A stretch of DNA of 64,000 bases from Bretschneidera sinensis (GCA_023935145.1 CM043698.1:70117501-70181500); one strand, 5' to 3'. Numbered from the stretch's first letter, positions 47,521 through 59,999 are shown. Notes: generated by a model from the sequence alone, not told the origin. Numbers and translations are program-made.

Positions 47521-48129
47521 TCCTTCTAATTAAAGCCCAGCTGGCCACCTAAAATTCTCTCTAAATTAAGCCCAACCACAACCCTAATTTACATTCTAAA
47601 CAAGCCTAGCCGGCCACCTCAATTGTCCTCCCACATGTACACAGCCGCAACCCTAGTTTCTCTTCTATATATACAAAGCCGAAAACCCTTTTGAGAGGAT
47701 CTTTTCTCATCATTTTTTCGGAGAGCTCTCTACTCCAACTCAAGAAGCAAGAGACTAAAACACTCCACCTTTCCATCTCTAATTGTGAGCACATAAGGAC
47801 TTCTCCAGATTGTGTTCTCCTTCATCGATCAGCCATAGCCGTGAGGATCATCACCATTAACATCTCAAGCTTCCTTGAGTGTGTTAAAGAAGTGTAACCC
47901 TTACGGCTATTCTTTTTAATTGTTTCAGACTTGGTTGTTATTGGATTAAAGAATATTGAGTTTGATTCTTATGTTGGAGTTTATTGTTAATTCAATGAGT
48001 TCGTTAATTTTCAGATTTATTGTTTTATGATTTCAAATTGTTCATGATATGTAAATATATGAATTCATGATCTCTATTACATATGTTGAATTTTCAGTTC
48101 TGTTATATTAAAAACTTTGATATTGCAAA

Positions 48130-48470
48130 TCATTGAAGTCAATAATCGCACTTTCGATCACCTAATTGATTCGGAGTACGATTTAAAGTGGCAAAAGCTA
48201 TGAACAATAGCCAATGTTATGGAAATTGCATGTTCTTTATCCATGCTGAATTTTCAGTTCTTTATCCATAATCACACTTTCGATCACCTAATTGATCTGG
48301 AGTACGATTTAAATGGAAAAAGCTACAACTTTGATTTTGCAAATCATTGAAGCCATTATCGCACTTTCGATCACCTAATTGATCCGGAGTATGATTTAAA
48401 GTGGTAAAAACTATGAACAATAGCCAATGTTTTGGGAATTGCATGTTCTTTATCCATTGACTTTTTCATA
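48130..48470 (+). repeat. Tandem repeat inside the solo LTR (3 units)
   Basis: CGCACTTTCGATCACCTAAT with TTGATYCGGAGTACGATTTA occurs three times (about 48146, 48267 and 48358), each followed by AAAAAGCTA or AAAACTATGAAC sequence. A 37-bp direct repeat (TGATCTCTTTAGGCTTGCAC) follows at 48637 and 48671. Confidence 0.88.
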
Positions 48471-49189
48471 GGAATAAGGAACAAGTTATTGAGTCATAAT
48501 TCCTTTTGATCTTGATGACTTGTTTAAGTAATTGTAAGGATGCGCTGAGTATTAACTTGATTACTTAAATAAAATAACTAGTTGATGGACTTTTCATAAG
48601 CTTACGGATTATCTAAGAATGAATTTATAAAATGCATGATCTCTTTAGGCTTGCACTTTGATTCAATTCTGATCTCTTTAGGCTTGCACTTTGATTCAAT
48701 TCTGATATGTGATTGAGGCATGAATTCATTGTCTACATTGAACCAATTTGATTAGTCATTTAATAAATTTGATTTTCTGAATTGTGAGAGAAAATGATCA
48801 ATTGTAAATAATTATTCTTAAATTTCCTTAGTATAATTTGAAAAAAAATAAAATCAGATCATAAAACCCCCCCTTAATTTTGTGCAATATTTTAATAGAT
48901 GAAGATTTATATTTGTTTATAAACTGCTAGTTAAACCAACTAATCACAACCAAATATTTTTTTATGACTCTTTAGTATAGGAGTACCCGCAATCCCCTGC
49001 CAATAACGATACCCTACTAATCACTTTACTACAATCTTCTGCAGGGTTTGTTGATGACCAAATTAACGGTCTATCAATTTGCATGTTTTATCTTTAATTA
49101 ACAAAATTATTTAACCTCTCAATTAATAATAATCATAATAATTATTGATATGAAAAATTGAATTCGGTCTTCAAAAATTAATAATTTGA

Positions 49190-49256
49190 TTTCATTCAAT
49201 TTTATATTTAATACAAAAATTATGACAAAGTTACTAAAATGTCACAAACTAATTAT

Positions 49257-49302
<46 letters not shown>

Positions 49303-49780
49303 AACCTAAGTGAACTGATAAGATTAAAATTCGGTAGAGTATTTTTAGATGTTTATTTGGATTCCACTTTAAACTCTATAAATAAGTTTTATTTATAAAT
49401 CCTACCAAACAATAAGTTTTATTTGTAACTCCATAAGCAAGATTACACGTGCACTCATGCTTAAATCTTAACTAATGAAAATGGTCAATTTATTATCTAT
49501 GCTAAATTTTCATTCTATTACAACCAATCAAAAAAGCAACACATGATTTTTCATAAAACTGCAAGTCAAAATTAATGTTTGGTGTTGATTTAATATTTAA
49601 TCAAATGATACGATTTAATTTCATTCAATTTTAAATTTAATACAAAAAAATAGATGAACAATAAAAAAATAACAATAATTTAGAAAATCACATCAATGCA
49701 TTTTTAACAATCCAAGTGAACTGATAAGATTAAAATTCGGTAGAGTTTTTTTAGATGGTTTATTTGGATTCCACTTGATT
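49190..49780 (+). repeat. Dispersed direct repeat with (TA)n core
   Basis: AAGTGAACTGATAAGATTAA, AATTCGGTAGAGT and GTTTATTTGGATTCCACTT occur at about 49307-49370 and again at 49711-49778, each preceded by TTTCATTCAATTTTA-type sequence. The first copy contains a (TA)n run of about 38 bp (49260-49298). Confidence 0.8.
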
Positions 49781-49789
49781 ACCAGTATA

Positions 49790-51430
49790 TCACTAATTGA
49801 TGAATCTCATCTAAAGTTTGTTAAGATGATAATTATCTAAATGAAATTTACCCCATCTATCATATTACCAATAGATAAAAGTATGCTATATTAATTATAA
49901 TTATCTATAACAAATTAGATATAAGTGAAACAAAAATTGATTAAATCTAATAAAAACACTTATCCAACCATCTCTTTCTAAAACATATGGTTGTGGTCGG
50001 AACAAAAAGGTAAATTCTTTTTTCTCTCTTATATTCTCTCTATTTTGTGGATCAGTGTAAGTGAATACACTATCAGCTTTTGTTTTTGGAGATTTTTTTT
50101 CGAGTGATATGATATTCTTTAGTGGTTGAAATGTGAATGGAGAGACAATAAAAAAATATTTCCAGCGTCATATAATTTTTTTGAGATTTTATGTTTCATG
50201 ATAAAACACTGAAATAATATGACACATCATTTAAAATTTAAACTAAATCACTCTGTCATCATTCTGAAACTTACCAGAGACAAAAGAGCAATGAACTTAA
50301 CAGCTTCTTTTAGCACTTTGAAGCGAGTTGATCGTAGGGGGATAGGAAAGGCACTTTTTTTTATTTTTATTTATCCTATATGAATTTTTATGATGTTATT
50401 TTTTTTATTTATTATTTTACAATTTTATGAATTTTTTTGTGCATTTGCATGATGTTGGGCTTCCATTTCCCAGCAAAAACAAAAGAGTTGGGCTTCCTGT
50501 TATCCCACACTTTTAATATTTGTCCAAAAATTTGTGTAGGGAGTGCTGGCCCATTGGGCCATCTTTATTTATTTTTGGGTTTATGTACAGATGATCTGAT
50601 GATGTTAAATAATTATGGGCTATTTAGCATGGGCTCTTAGTGTGGTTCTACTCAATGGTATAATTATATTGTTTAATTTCAGTCTAACTATTTTTCATTC
50701 TAATTTAAAATTTTAGTATTAATAGTTTAGTTACACATTTCAGCCTATAGTTTGAGTGGATTTTGTTTTAAACATCAAGAAGTTTTTTCATAGCAAATCC
50801 AATTATAAGATTTCGTCTGTTAAAACTTTGAACTTTATGATTTGGGAAAATTGAATCCTGATCAAAATTAAAAAACGTAAAAATTGCGATAGAGGCTTGC
50901 ACAGTAAACTCAATGATACAATGACTTTTACTTAAATATAAAATTACGAAAACAATAACGTAAATCATTTGATACGATGGTTACTTTTAAATTGTTTATG
51001 TAAGTGATCTATGTTTAATTATCTTATCTGCTAATGTATAAAAAAATTTGAAAAAATTATGCACAAACCAACATACCCAATAAAAATTAAAAACCTTCAT
51101 CATACATATTATTATTTATTTATTTATTTATTTTTTACGATCACAAGCAGTAATTCATCACAAATAATCAAAGTTTTTTTTTTCTTTCTCAAGTCAAAAC
51201 AGATAATCAAAGGATAGCTCTTTAAATACGGAAGTTGGGCTTGGGCCGTGGGTATTATAGTCATTCAACCGATACGAAAGTTAAAAACTTAGTACGCCAA
51301 GGATTAAGGCGGGCTCCCAGATGTTCTGTATAGTTAAAAAACTCCTGCCTCTTCCCATTCTCTCGAAAAAATATCAAGGGGATAACACAAAACCCTCTAT
51401 CCATTGACGAAGAAACACAGAGAGCTCTCA
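49790..51430. other. Intergenic and SWIB promoter region
   Basis: No gene supported. TTTAAATAC at 51231 is a possible TATA-like element about 200 bp before the SWIB start codon. Confidence 0.4.
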
Positions 51431-51439
51431 AAAAAGCAA

Positions 51440-54400
51440 ATGGCGGTCTCTTCCGGGATTTTCTCCACATTCCTCTGCGCCGATACTGCGTCGTTCTTCT
51501 CAAATTCAGTTCCCTCCTCACTTCGATTCCTCCCTCCAGCAGCCGCTTCTCCTTCTAACCAGCGGATGGTGCGCACAGTGACCTTCGCCACGGCGTCGAA
51601 GCCGGCCACTGGGAAACGCGAGCCCCGAGGCATCATGAAGCCGCGCCGCGTCTCCCCTGAAATGCAGGCGCTTGTTGGCGTCCCCGAGATCCCTCGCACT
51701 CAAGCTCTCAAGCATATTTGGGCCTATATCAAAGAACACAATCTTCAGGTCTCTTTATCCTTAAAGCACTTATTCTAGAAACTATTTTTTAGGGATGTCA
51801 AAAACCTCAATAAAATATCTATTTTACCCATGTGTCATTTAAAAAACACACGGTTTATATAAGTTTTTTCTACATTTTTTATGTCAAAAATACAAAAACA
51901 GAAAGTTTTTCTTGTTGGTTTTATTGAGGATGATTTGTGGATTGGGATAACAAATTTTATTTAAAATATTTGATAAAATAGCATTTAATATATATATTTT
52001 TAAAGTCTGGTGCTAGTGGAAGGTGGATGGCCCTCTAGCTGGGATCGGACCAAAAGTTTTTGTAGTGGAAGTGAATGGTGAATTCCACCGTTGTGGGCGG
52101 AGGCAGATGGAAGTACTTACACATCCGATCCAATCTTGACATCCCTACTTTTTTTTTCCGGTGTTTTATTTGGGGTTTTAACAGTTGAGTTTTTGTGTTC
52201 GGATAAGGTTGGCTTAGTATTTATAAATGCCGGTGACTTTTTGTCCCCATTCTTTTAGGTTTGTTACAAGAAACGGGATTGGTTTTTTTTGGGTGGTTTT
52301 AGATAAGGAAGTGGGTTTTTGTGTTTGGATAACGTTACAATGGTACGGATTTTTGTGGTTTTTTCTTTGTGTTGATATAAATGGCCTTGGTTCTCTTGAT
52401 TTGGATAAAGAATGTTGCAGGTTTTACAGTATTTGGTTCTTCCATGTTAAAGGATTAGTTTGTTTTGGTATAGATGATTGTTGGTTCTATGGGGCTTTGT
52501 GGTTGGTTTTTATCTGTTTTTGTTACAAATGGCAAGGATGTGTAATGTACTAATGTGCTTCTGAGTAGTGGGGTTTAGGCCTGTCTTTTATGTTGGATAA
52601 GGTTTTGATAGTTGAAATGGAGTTTGCATTATGTTTCAGCTTTGATATGTTCGGTGTATAATATACTTATGTTTTTCTATTTATTGGTGTTTGTGCTTGT
52701 ATGAGGGTGTGTTTGTGTAGGATAAATGTAGGACTTTTAAGAAATGAGTATGGCACTTTTGCATTCTTAAGCGGGTCTTTATGTTATATATGGATGAGTG
52801 TTTTTGGTAAATACCTATTAATGGATGATAAGGTGCTGTTTTGATTAAGTGTTCAGTTCTATGGGATTTTACGTTGTCCATGTAAGGTTGGAGTTTGGAG
52901 ATAGATCATGTTGGCAAATGTAAAACACAAGCAGTTTTGATCTACTGGGTTTTAGACAGGTTTTATTTTTGAATTGAGTTGTGTTTATTTAAAGCTAATA
53001 TGGGTTGTGCTGTCCTCTTAATTGTTTTTTTTTGGTTGATTGAAGCGATGCTATATACAAGTACAATGATTGATATAACATCTATAAAAACAAACAATTA
53101 TTGATTTGGTCACATTATAAGATTAGTACTATCACAAATCCATAGAGAAGCCCACAATACTAACCTAAAGCGAGAGAAATAACCAATTTATGAATAGGAC
53201 AATTAACCCACGCATCGATAGGAATTGGACCTGGGACCTTGTGGTGGGATTGATTGGCTTGTATTTTACATGTTGTTGCTCTCTTTTGACATTAAGTTCT
53301 GTTGATAGTATTTTGTCTTAAGTTTGAGCATGGCTGTTTACAGGCTTACAGCTGTGTTGATATTGATGCATTTGGGTTTTATTATTATGGGAGTTAGGTT
53401 TTTGGTTCTAACTCAACTGGGTGGGTTTTCTGTCTGGATAAGGTGGTGTTAAAGATTATATAATTTAATTTCTATTTGTATATCTGAAGCTAAGTTTGGT
53501 TTAGTTGTTTGTTAGATGGGATTATTTGTTATTACTAATGTCTGATGGTATATAGGTTTGTTGATAACTGAGTTTGATTGGTTTTAGATGTGGTTATTAG
53601 TTGTTTTCTGATGATTATAATCTGAAAAGGTTATGCCATTATTGGTCTGATGTGGAATTTGTTATTAGTGACATGAATTTCGTTCTTTAATGGTTCTGTG
53701 TGGGTTTACACTATCATGTTTTTTCTGTATTTTTGTAGTGCTTGTGTGAGTTTCTTTTTATTTTGATAAACAGGTTCTCTGTTTTTTGACTTGGATGTTT
53801 GTATGCAAAAGTTCTAATGCTATCAAAGTTGACAGTTTCAGAAGAGATTTAAAGTGTTGATGAACTGTTGGATTTTTAAACTAGTGGTCTGCTATGAAGA
53901 AGAGATATATGTGGGGATACCTGGCAAGTTCTTTCCGTTTTACGTAGTAGCTCAAGCTGTTTAGTATCAGTTACTGTTTGTAGTTCATAGTATTACCAAA
54001 TAAGCCTTAGTTAGAAGCATTTCTCTCAAATATCCATTTCTGCTGTACAACCGTATTCATTACATATGTGTTCAGAGATATATTTAAAACAGTAAATGTA
54101 AAAGGAGTTAGGAACTATTGATTATATGCACTACCAAATAATCCCTTCGCTACACTTTTTTCTTCCTACATGGAGTATAAAAAATTGTATGAGCATATTG
54201 CTATATGGATACTTCTTTACAAACAGCTGCCTTAGAAGCTTAGAACTTTGGATTAATTTAGTTTATGTGTGTTATTTTATTATTTTCATAGCCAAAAGGA
54301 AATTATTTTTTTTGAAGGAAATTATGTCATTGAATTACAAACACTTGCCCAAGGAGTTAGAAAGGATCCTTTTACTTGAGTCATTTCTGGACTAAGAGGC

Positions 54401-55423
54401 AATGGGATGCCATGTTGAGACTTAAAGTTTGTTCATTGCACTAAGAGATCATAGCTAAAGATTCATGGTAGATAAAATGAATTTGTTGATTCTAGAATAT
54501 ATCTGCACGTTAACATTTGAGTGACTGAATAAATATCAGTTGAATTTTGTTATATGTTGATTATCTTCATGTATGCTGAGCAATTAACCAAAGTTTGGGA
54601 AGTATGGTGGATTTCTCTGGAATTTTCTGGCTTAAAAAGTTCTTGTACCCTTGCAGGGCATAATTTCTTTGAAACAGTTAAAGTGTAGAGAAACTCTATA
54701 TATATATACTTGTATGTTTACAGATTAAAATTTACAACTTTGATTGCGATGCTCCCCATAGGTGAACTGTTCTTATGTGAAAAATTTGCAGGTCTCAATT
54801 TTGAGTTAATAGGTTCTTGTACTTGGATTGGCATCCCCCTGATGCCTTTAATACATTTTCTGTTCCTATAAATTTTTTTGCAGTTCTCATTTTTGAGAAT
54901 GTAACAATATTTCTCATTTACCCTTCATGATTATTGCCGCAATATTACCTCAGCATATACCTTCACATAAAGATAAAACAAATAAAAATAATTTTGGCAT
55001 ATGTTCTTTCTGGGTGATGTCTACTATTTTCCTGTCCCTGATGATTTGGTTCAGTGTCAATGAGAGGTTCCACGATCTTTAGTTTCTGAAATTCAATTTT
55101 GCATCAGTCCATACATAAGGCTTAGCTAAGTGATGTCTACTATTTTCCTGTTCTTGATGATTTGGTTCAGTGTGAATGAGAAGTTTCACAATCTTTAGTT
55201 TCTTAACTTCAGTTTTGCATCAGTCAATACATAATGCTTAGCTATTCTAAGTTTATATTGTTACTACTAGCTTGGAACTGATTGGTTCTTTCTTGCCATT
55301 TTTTAGGACCCTGCAAACAAGAAGGTTATAGTTTGCGATGAAAAGCTAAAGAAGATATTTGATGGCAAAGACCGGGTTGGATTTCTTGAGATTGCAGGGT
55401 TGATTAGTCCTCATTTTCTTTGA
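51440..55423 (+). CDS. SWIB/MDM2-domain protein, organelle-type (2 exons)
   Basis: Exon 1 51440-51748 (103 codons) and exon 2 55307-55423 (38 codons plus stop) joined in frame through a GT-AG intron of 3558 bp; 141 residues in total. ATG at 51440 is the first good start; a longer open extension upstream has no protein character. Residues 1 to about 50 are Ser/Ala/Phe-rich with few acids (AVSSGIFSTF, SSLRFLPPAA), a likely plastid or mitochondrial transit peptide. Residues about 66-141 form a SWIB domain: MKPRRVSPEMQALVGVPEIP, ALKHIWAYIKEHNLQ, then exon 2 DPANKKVIVCDEKLKKIFDG and LEIAGLISPHFL. Small plant SWIB proteins of this build act in organelle nucleoids or chromatin; the role here is inferred from family only. 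Confidence 0.95.
51749..55306 (+). other. Long intron of the SWIB gene
   Basis: No coding domain seen. A patch at about 53085-53235 contains GGAATTGGACCTGGGACCTT, whose reverse complement has B-box-like GGTCCAATTCC: a possible SINE on the minus strand. 55015-55090 and 55130-55210 form a direct repeat (GTGATGTCTACTATTTTCCT and following 70 bp). Confidence 0.6.
55015..55245 (+). repeat. Direct repeat in SWIB intron (about 115-bp period)
   Basis: GTGATGTCTACTATTTTCCT, TGATGATTTGGTTCAGTGT and GCATCAGTC-ATACATAA words recur in the same order at about 55016 and 55131. Confidence 0.85.
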
Positions 55424-56170
55424 TGAATTCGAAGCGGACGGGCTTAGGATCTGTTGATGATCTTTTGGGCATGGGGGCTATCTTTTGGTTGATGATACTA
55501 GTGAAAATACGACTGCTGCTTTCTGCAACTAGTAATGTTCTTAGTTTTAGTACTTGCATAAAGTAGCTTTTTAAGAGTTTTGCTTTGGAATCCTTGGTAT
55601 GTAGATGCTTTGATTCAGTGTTATTAGTGACTTCTACTTTTTCATGTCATCTTCGTAGACTTTGGGGGTGGAAATGTTAATACATGAGTTCTATTCCAAG
55701 TTATTGTTTTCTGTGTGGGTGCATACTTTCAGGCAAGCTCGTAATTTGGGCTCCTTCATGAAGGGCAAAGGATCTTCACAACCGACTTGGCCTCTTCTAC
55801 TAGAGCTGATTTGTTTAGTTTTTTTCTGCCATATGGAATGTTCTCTCTCTCTCACACACACGGGCATGCACACATACAAAGCGTTTTTTATGCAGATAAT
55901 TTACTTTTGAATACATGGCATATGGTAAATTATATATACTTAAAATGGTAAGTTGCATCTTTAGGCTCTGGTAGAGAGAAGAAAAGTGGAAGGAAGAGTT
56001 TGAGGAAAGAAGCGACTATGTAAGTTGGAGCGCCACGGAATATTACAAAATACGTACGAGTAACTGTTTTGAAAACCTACACTAGCCTCTTTCGACTAGT
56101 GTTTTATCTTTGACATTTAAGTTTTAAGGGGAATGAGTGAAAGATTAAATTGTCTGTTATGAAAGGGATT
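55424..56170. other. 3' flank of the SWIB gene
   Basis: Probably 3' UTR in the first few hundred bases. (CT)n/(CA)n simple sequence at about 55842-55862. No further gene. Confidence 0.45.
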
Positions 56171-56171
56171 A

Positions 56172-56328
56172 CGATTTTTTTTATTTAAAAATTAAAATAA
56201 AGTTAAAGTTTATAATGAGATTGAATGTTAAATTGATATATTTAAATATAAATATTTTATATTTAATAATAAATATTTAATATTTTTATAAATTTAATTT
56301 TATTTTAATTTTTAAATAAAAAAGATCG
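56172..56328. mobile_element. Small MITE, about 157 bp
   Basis: Nearly perfect terminal inverted repeats: the left arm contains TTTATTTAAAAATTAAAATA (from about 56179) and the right arm TATTTTAATTTTTAAATAAA (to about 56320); both arms extend outward to CGAT/ATCG. The interior is AT-rich without a reading frame. No target duplication was resolved. Confidence 0.75.
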
Positions 56329-56399
56329 TCTCCATCTTGGCCTGATTGTAGCCAACTTTAGTTTAAAGATTTTTTCTTACCGCTTCCTCCCATAGGACA

Positions 56400-56428
56400 A
56401 GTTAAAGTTAAAGTTAAAGTTAAAGTTA
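56400..56428 (+). repeat. (AAAGTT)n hexamer repeat
   Basis: Four to five tandem GTTAAA units. Confidence 0.9.
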
Positions 56429-56853
56429 GATAGTTGAGTGTAATAAAAAAATAAAACTAAAATGAAGCAAAAGAACTCATGGTAGGTTTTTAAAATATGG
56501 CTTTCACGTGTAAATTTCATTATACTACGGAGAGAAAAAATATTTTTTTTAATAATCAACCAAATTGCTAATTTAGTTGTTAGTGCACTTTAAAAAATAA
56601 ATACGAACAATTATTTAAACATGTTGTAATATGACTGATCTAGTTGGACTCATCAAACCTATTTATGAGGATTACTTAGATCTAAGGTGGTATGATCTAA
56701 GTATGATCAAACAGACTTCTGACTTATTTTGCATATAATCCAAAATCTCGATTTCTTTACTTATCACCCTCCATAAGTCACTTAATATTCGATCTCAGGG
56801 CAAGACCTCGACAACTTCGCTTGTGCTCTATCGTTTCTCTCTCTGCAATTTCA

Positions 56854-57365
56854 TGTCGAAATCTCGTTGGAGCTCGCCTGAAAGGTGCACTTAAAACCTG
56901 CGATTTATCATCTTCGTCATCTTCGGCTTTTCTTCATGACCACAACATGCTCAGGTTTAGATTTTTTTTTTTGTATTCTCAATATCTTCATGTCTACGAT
57001 TTTTTCTTCATGAAAGTTCTACAAAAATCTCTTGTATAATTGCAAATTTTCCTTCTTCTTCCTGTGGAATTGTTCATGGTGTTGTCGAAATCTCGTTGGA
57101 GCTCGCCTGAAAGGTGCATTTAAAACCTGCGATTTATCATCTTTGTCATCTTCGGCTTTTCTTCACGACCACAACATGCTCAAGTTTGGATTTTTTTTTT
57201 GTATTCTCAATATCTTCATGTCTATGATTTTTTCTTCTCATGGTGTTGATTTGTCTTCTTCTTCTTCATCTTCGGCTTTTCTTCACGACCACAGCATGCT
57301 CAGGTTTGGATTTTTTTTTTTTTGTATTCTCAATATCTTCATGTATACGATTTTTCTTCCATGGT
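56854..57365 (+). repeat. Tandem array A (229-bp period, 2.5 copies)
   Basis: TGTCGAAATCTCGTTGGAGC and the next 150 bp (CTGAAAGGTGCA, CATCTTCGGCTTTTCTTC, GACCACAACATGCTCA, TATTCTCAATATCTTCATGT) recur at 56854 and 57083; a partial third copy follows from about 57262. Reading frames here encode Ser-runs only because of TCTTC repeats. Confidence 0.9.
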
Positions 57366-57389
57366 GTTGATTTGTCTTCTTCTTCTGTT

Positions 57390-57885
57390 TGAATTGATGT
57401 GCTATGAGGGTTAATTTTTTGGGCTTCATTTATTAGGGTTTCTATTGGAATTTCTTCTTCTTCTCCTTATTCTCTTTCTCCTTCTCCTTTTTCTTCTTCT
57501 GCTGCTTTAATTGTTGTGCTATGAGGGTTGATTTTTTGGGCTTCATTTATTAGGGTTTCTATTGGAATTTCTTCTTCTTCTCCTGGATTTGTTCATGGAT
57601 GTTCTAAAAATCAGTTGTATTAGGGTTTGTAATGGATATTTCTTCTTATTTTACAATTGATATATTAGGATTACGATATGCTATTTTTCGAAATTTCCTC
57701 ATTTCTTTTTCTCTGATTTGGTTGTTGTATGTTTGCATTGGTTAATTGTTTTCTTCTTCGGTAGGATTTGTTCATGATGTTGATTGCTCTTCTTCTTCTG
57801 CTCGAATTGATGTTGTATTAGGTTTGATTTTTCGGGCTTGATTTATTAGGGCTTTGATTGCAAATTTCTTCTTCTTTGCTTGGAT
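57390..57885 (+). repeat. Tandem array B (about 115-bp unit, 3 copies)
   Basis: TGCTATGAGGGTTRATTTTT, GGGCTTCATTTATTAGGG and TTTCTATTGGAATTTCTTC occur at about 57400 and 57515; a more diverged copy (TTCGGGCTTGATTTATTAGG) lies near 57815. Confidence 0.85.
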
Positions 57886-58392
57886 TTGTTAATGGATGTT
57901 CTATAAAAATAATTTGTATTAGGATTTGGCTTCAAAAGTAACATAAATGTTGCTGAACTTTTTAGGATAACTAAGCATATGCTTTCTATAAATTTAAGAT
58001 ATCATGAATCCTGTGTTATCTGTAGACCGTTTGAAATGTTTGCTAGCTTTCAAGAATGAAATTGAAGTGATCTAGCACTCGATTTGTAGCTAGTGTTTTG
58101 TAGTTTGTTTTCTATATGTAGCAGAGAACTCTGTTTTGTGTCTATGTTCTTTTGGGTATTTATATAATTTGCTAGTTGGTTATGTTTTGCATTGGTACTC
58201 TTTGGGATTCTTTTTCTCTGGTACTCTTTGGAATGCTTGGTTAAATTTTACCAAAGGATCAGCAGGTTTCAATTGTTTTGCATTTTTTAGGTTTCAAAAC
58301 AATTACTGATCCCAAAAAATATCAAACCTAATCCAAGAAAAGAATTAAAATTTGCATTGGTTAAGTTTTTAGTTTTTTCCTTTTTCACTGTT

Positions 58393-58745
58393 GAAACCTA
58401 CTGATCCATTGGTATAATTATATTTCTGTTTTGGGATTCAAAACTTGTTGTGCTTATGGTTTCAAAGCTATTGATCTCTGCTCTTTTTTGGGTTTATTTG
58501 TTTTCATTTCTTTTATTTTCACTATTGAAACCCACTAATCCTTGGTATAATTCTGTTTCTGTTTTGGGATTTAAAACTTTTTGTGCTTATGGTTTCAAAG
58601 CTACTGGTCTATTTGCTCTTTCATAGGTTTATTTTTTCATTTCTTATCTTTTCACCATTGAAACCTATTGATCATTTGGTATAATTATGTTTCTGTTTTG
58701 CTCTTTTCTGGCTTATGTGTCTTCCTCTGTAATGGTAACATTTTT

Positions 58746-58822
<77 letters not shown>

Positions 58823-59270
58823 TATAGGACTTGTGTGTCTTTCTCTGGTCCACATGTATTATCACAATTTTCACAAAGACACAAAAGCAGTCATATAAGC
58901 TATAATCTGTTTAAAGCTTTAAAACTTAATTGATGCTTATTGCTTGTGATTTGTGAAAAGCATTTGCATGTGTACCCTTTGATAGGAACAACATTTAACA
59001 CAACTATGAGAAAGTGAAAGGGAAAAACATAGAGGGACTTAGCAAGACAAAACACATAGCTAGAATTGAAAAAAGGGATCTTTTAGGGACTTAGCTAGAC
59101 TTACATAATTTTGTGTCTGTTTTGGGTTCATGTAAATTTTGCATTATTTAACTTTTCAAAATTTTCCTTTTAAACTGTTGAAACCTAGTGATCTTTTGGT
59201 ATAAAGCTATTGATCTATTTTGGGATTCAAAACTTGTTGTACTTATGGTTTCAAAGCTACTAATCTCTTT
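58393..59270 (+). repeat. Tandem array C (about 133-bp unit)
   Basis: GAAACCTACTGATCCATTGG-type units start at 58393, 58527, 58660 and, after an interruption with a (TA)n run, at 59180. Each has TGTTTTGGGATTCAAAACTT and GTGCTTATGGTTTCAAAGCT. Confidence 0.88.
58750..58816. repeat. (TA)n microsatellite
   Basis: About 33 TA units inside array C. Confidence 0.95.
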
Positions 59271-59529
59271 GCTCTTTTCTGGCTTAATTTGTTTTCTCTT
59301 TTTCTAGCTTCATTTGTTGTGCTTATGGTTTCAGCTGATGCTTGTTGCTTGTGATTTGATTGCTACTTATGGTTTCAATTGACGCTTGTTGCTGGTGATC
59401 TTTTTTCTACTTGTGGTTTCAATTTTGGGATTCAAGACTTGTTGTGCTTATTGCATTAGAAGCATTTATATTATGTTTGCAATTAATTGTCTCGTTAATT
59501 GCATTACGTTCACTATAAGAGACTTATTA

Positions 59530-59690
59530 GGTTCAATTAGTTTTGTCTCATGCATTGCATTCAGTTCAATTAGTTGTCTTTCATGCATTATATTACATTA
59601 AATTTTTGATGTCTATCATGCATTACATCAAGTTCAATTAGGTGTCTCTCATGCATTGATTTTTAAGCGTGTCTCATGCATTGCATCAGG
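59530..59690 (+). repeat. Tandem array D (about 35-45-bp unit)
   Basis: Four to five units of GTTCAATTAG followed by TGTCTCTCATGCATTGCATC. Confidence 0.85.
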
Positions 59691-59999
59691 TAAAAAAAAA
59701 CTTGCTTTTTTGGAGAGAGATACTATTTCACCTTCACCAATCGAGTAACAGGTATCTAACATATTCATATCTAACGATTTTCCACAAAGTGGTGACGAAG
59801 GTATAACTTGTACAAATCTTTTTATTTTGCAATTCGATCCAATCCGTTAGTTCGTAGAGCCATTTACTCGATTGTAGACATTTCTGGAACACCTCTCACA
59901 GAGGGACAAATGGTCAATTTTGAAATGGCTAATAATGAACCTATTAGATTTTCCTTTTTTTTTTCATTGCATGCATCCATTTGTTTTTTTATAAGTTAG

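Larger units (their letters stand above)
46718..49076. mobile_element. Solo LTR, 2359 bp, target duplication ATTTG
   Basis: Starts TGATAGAAATAC and ends ACGGTCTATCA (inverted ends TGATAG/CTATCA). Perfect flanking 5-bp repeat ATTTG at 46713-46717 and 49077-49081. Joining the flanks recreates sequence closely matching the tandem neighbour at 46607-46680, confirming a clean insertion. The inside has no primer site or coding domain, only LTR-type sequence: CCTAATTTCTC-type repeats (47385-47520), a leader-like CT-rich stretch after TATATATAC (47670), and further repeats. Probably a Ty3/gypsy-type LTR left by recombination between two LTRs; lineage not decided. Confidence 0.88.

Noticed and set aside
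53085..53235. Possible SINE in the SWIB intron
   Set aside because: Only a B-box-like word (GGTCCAATTCC on the minus strand) is clear; no A-box, tail or target duplication.
56400..56428. Telomere-like repeat
   Set aside because: The unit is GTTAAA, not the plant telomere unit TTTAGGG, and is only four to five copies long.
59808..59999. Organelle-derived or captured gene fragment (63-codon open frame)
   Set aside because: The frame looks protein-like ([18 protein letters not shown]) but I could not match it to any plastid, mitochondrial or nuclear protein I know.
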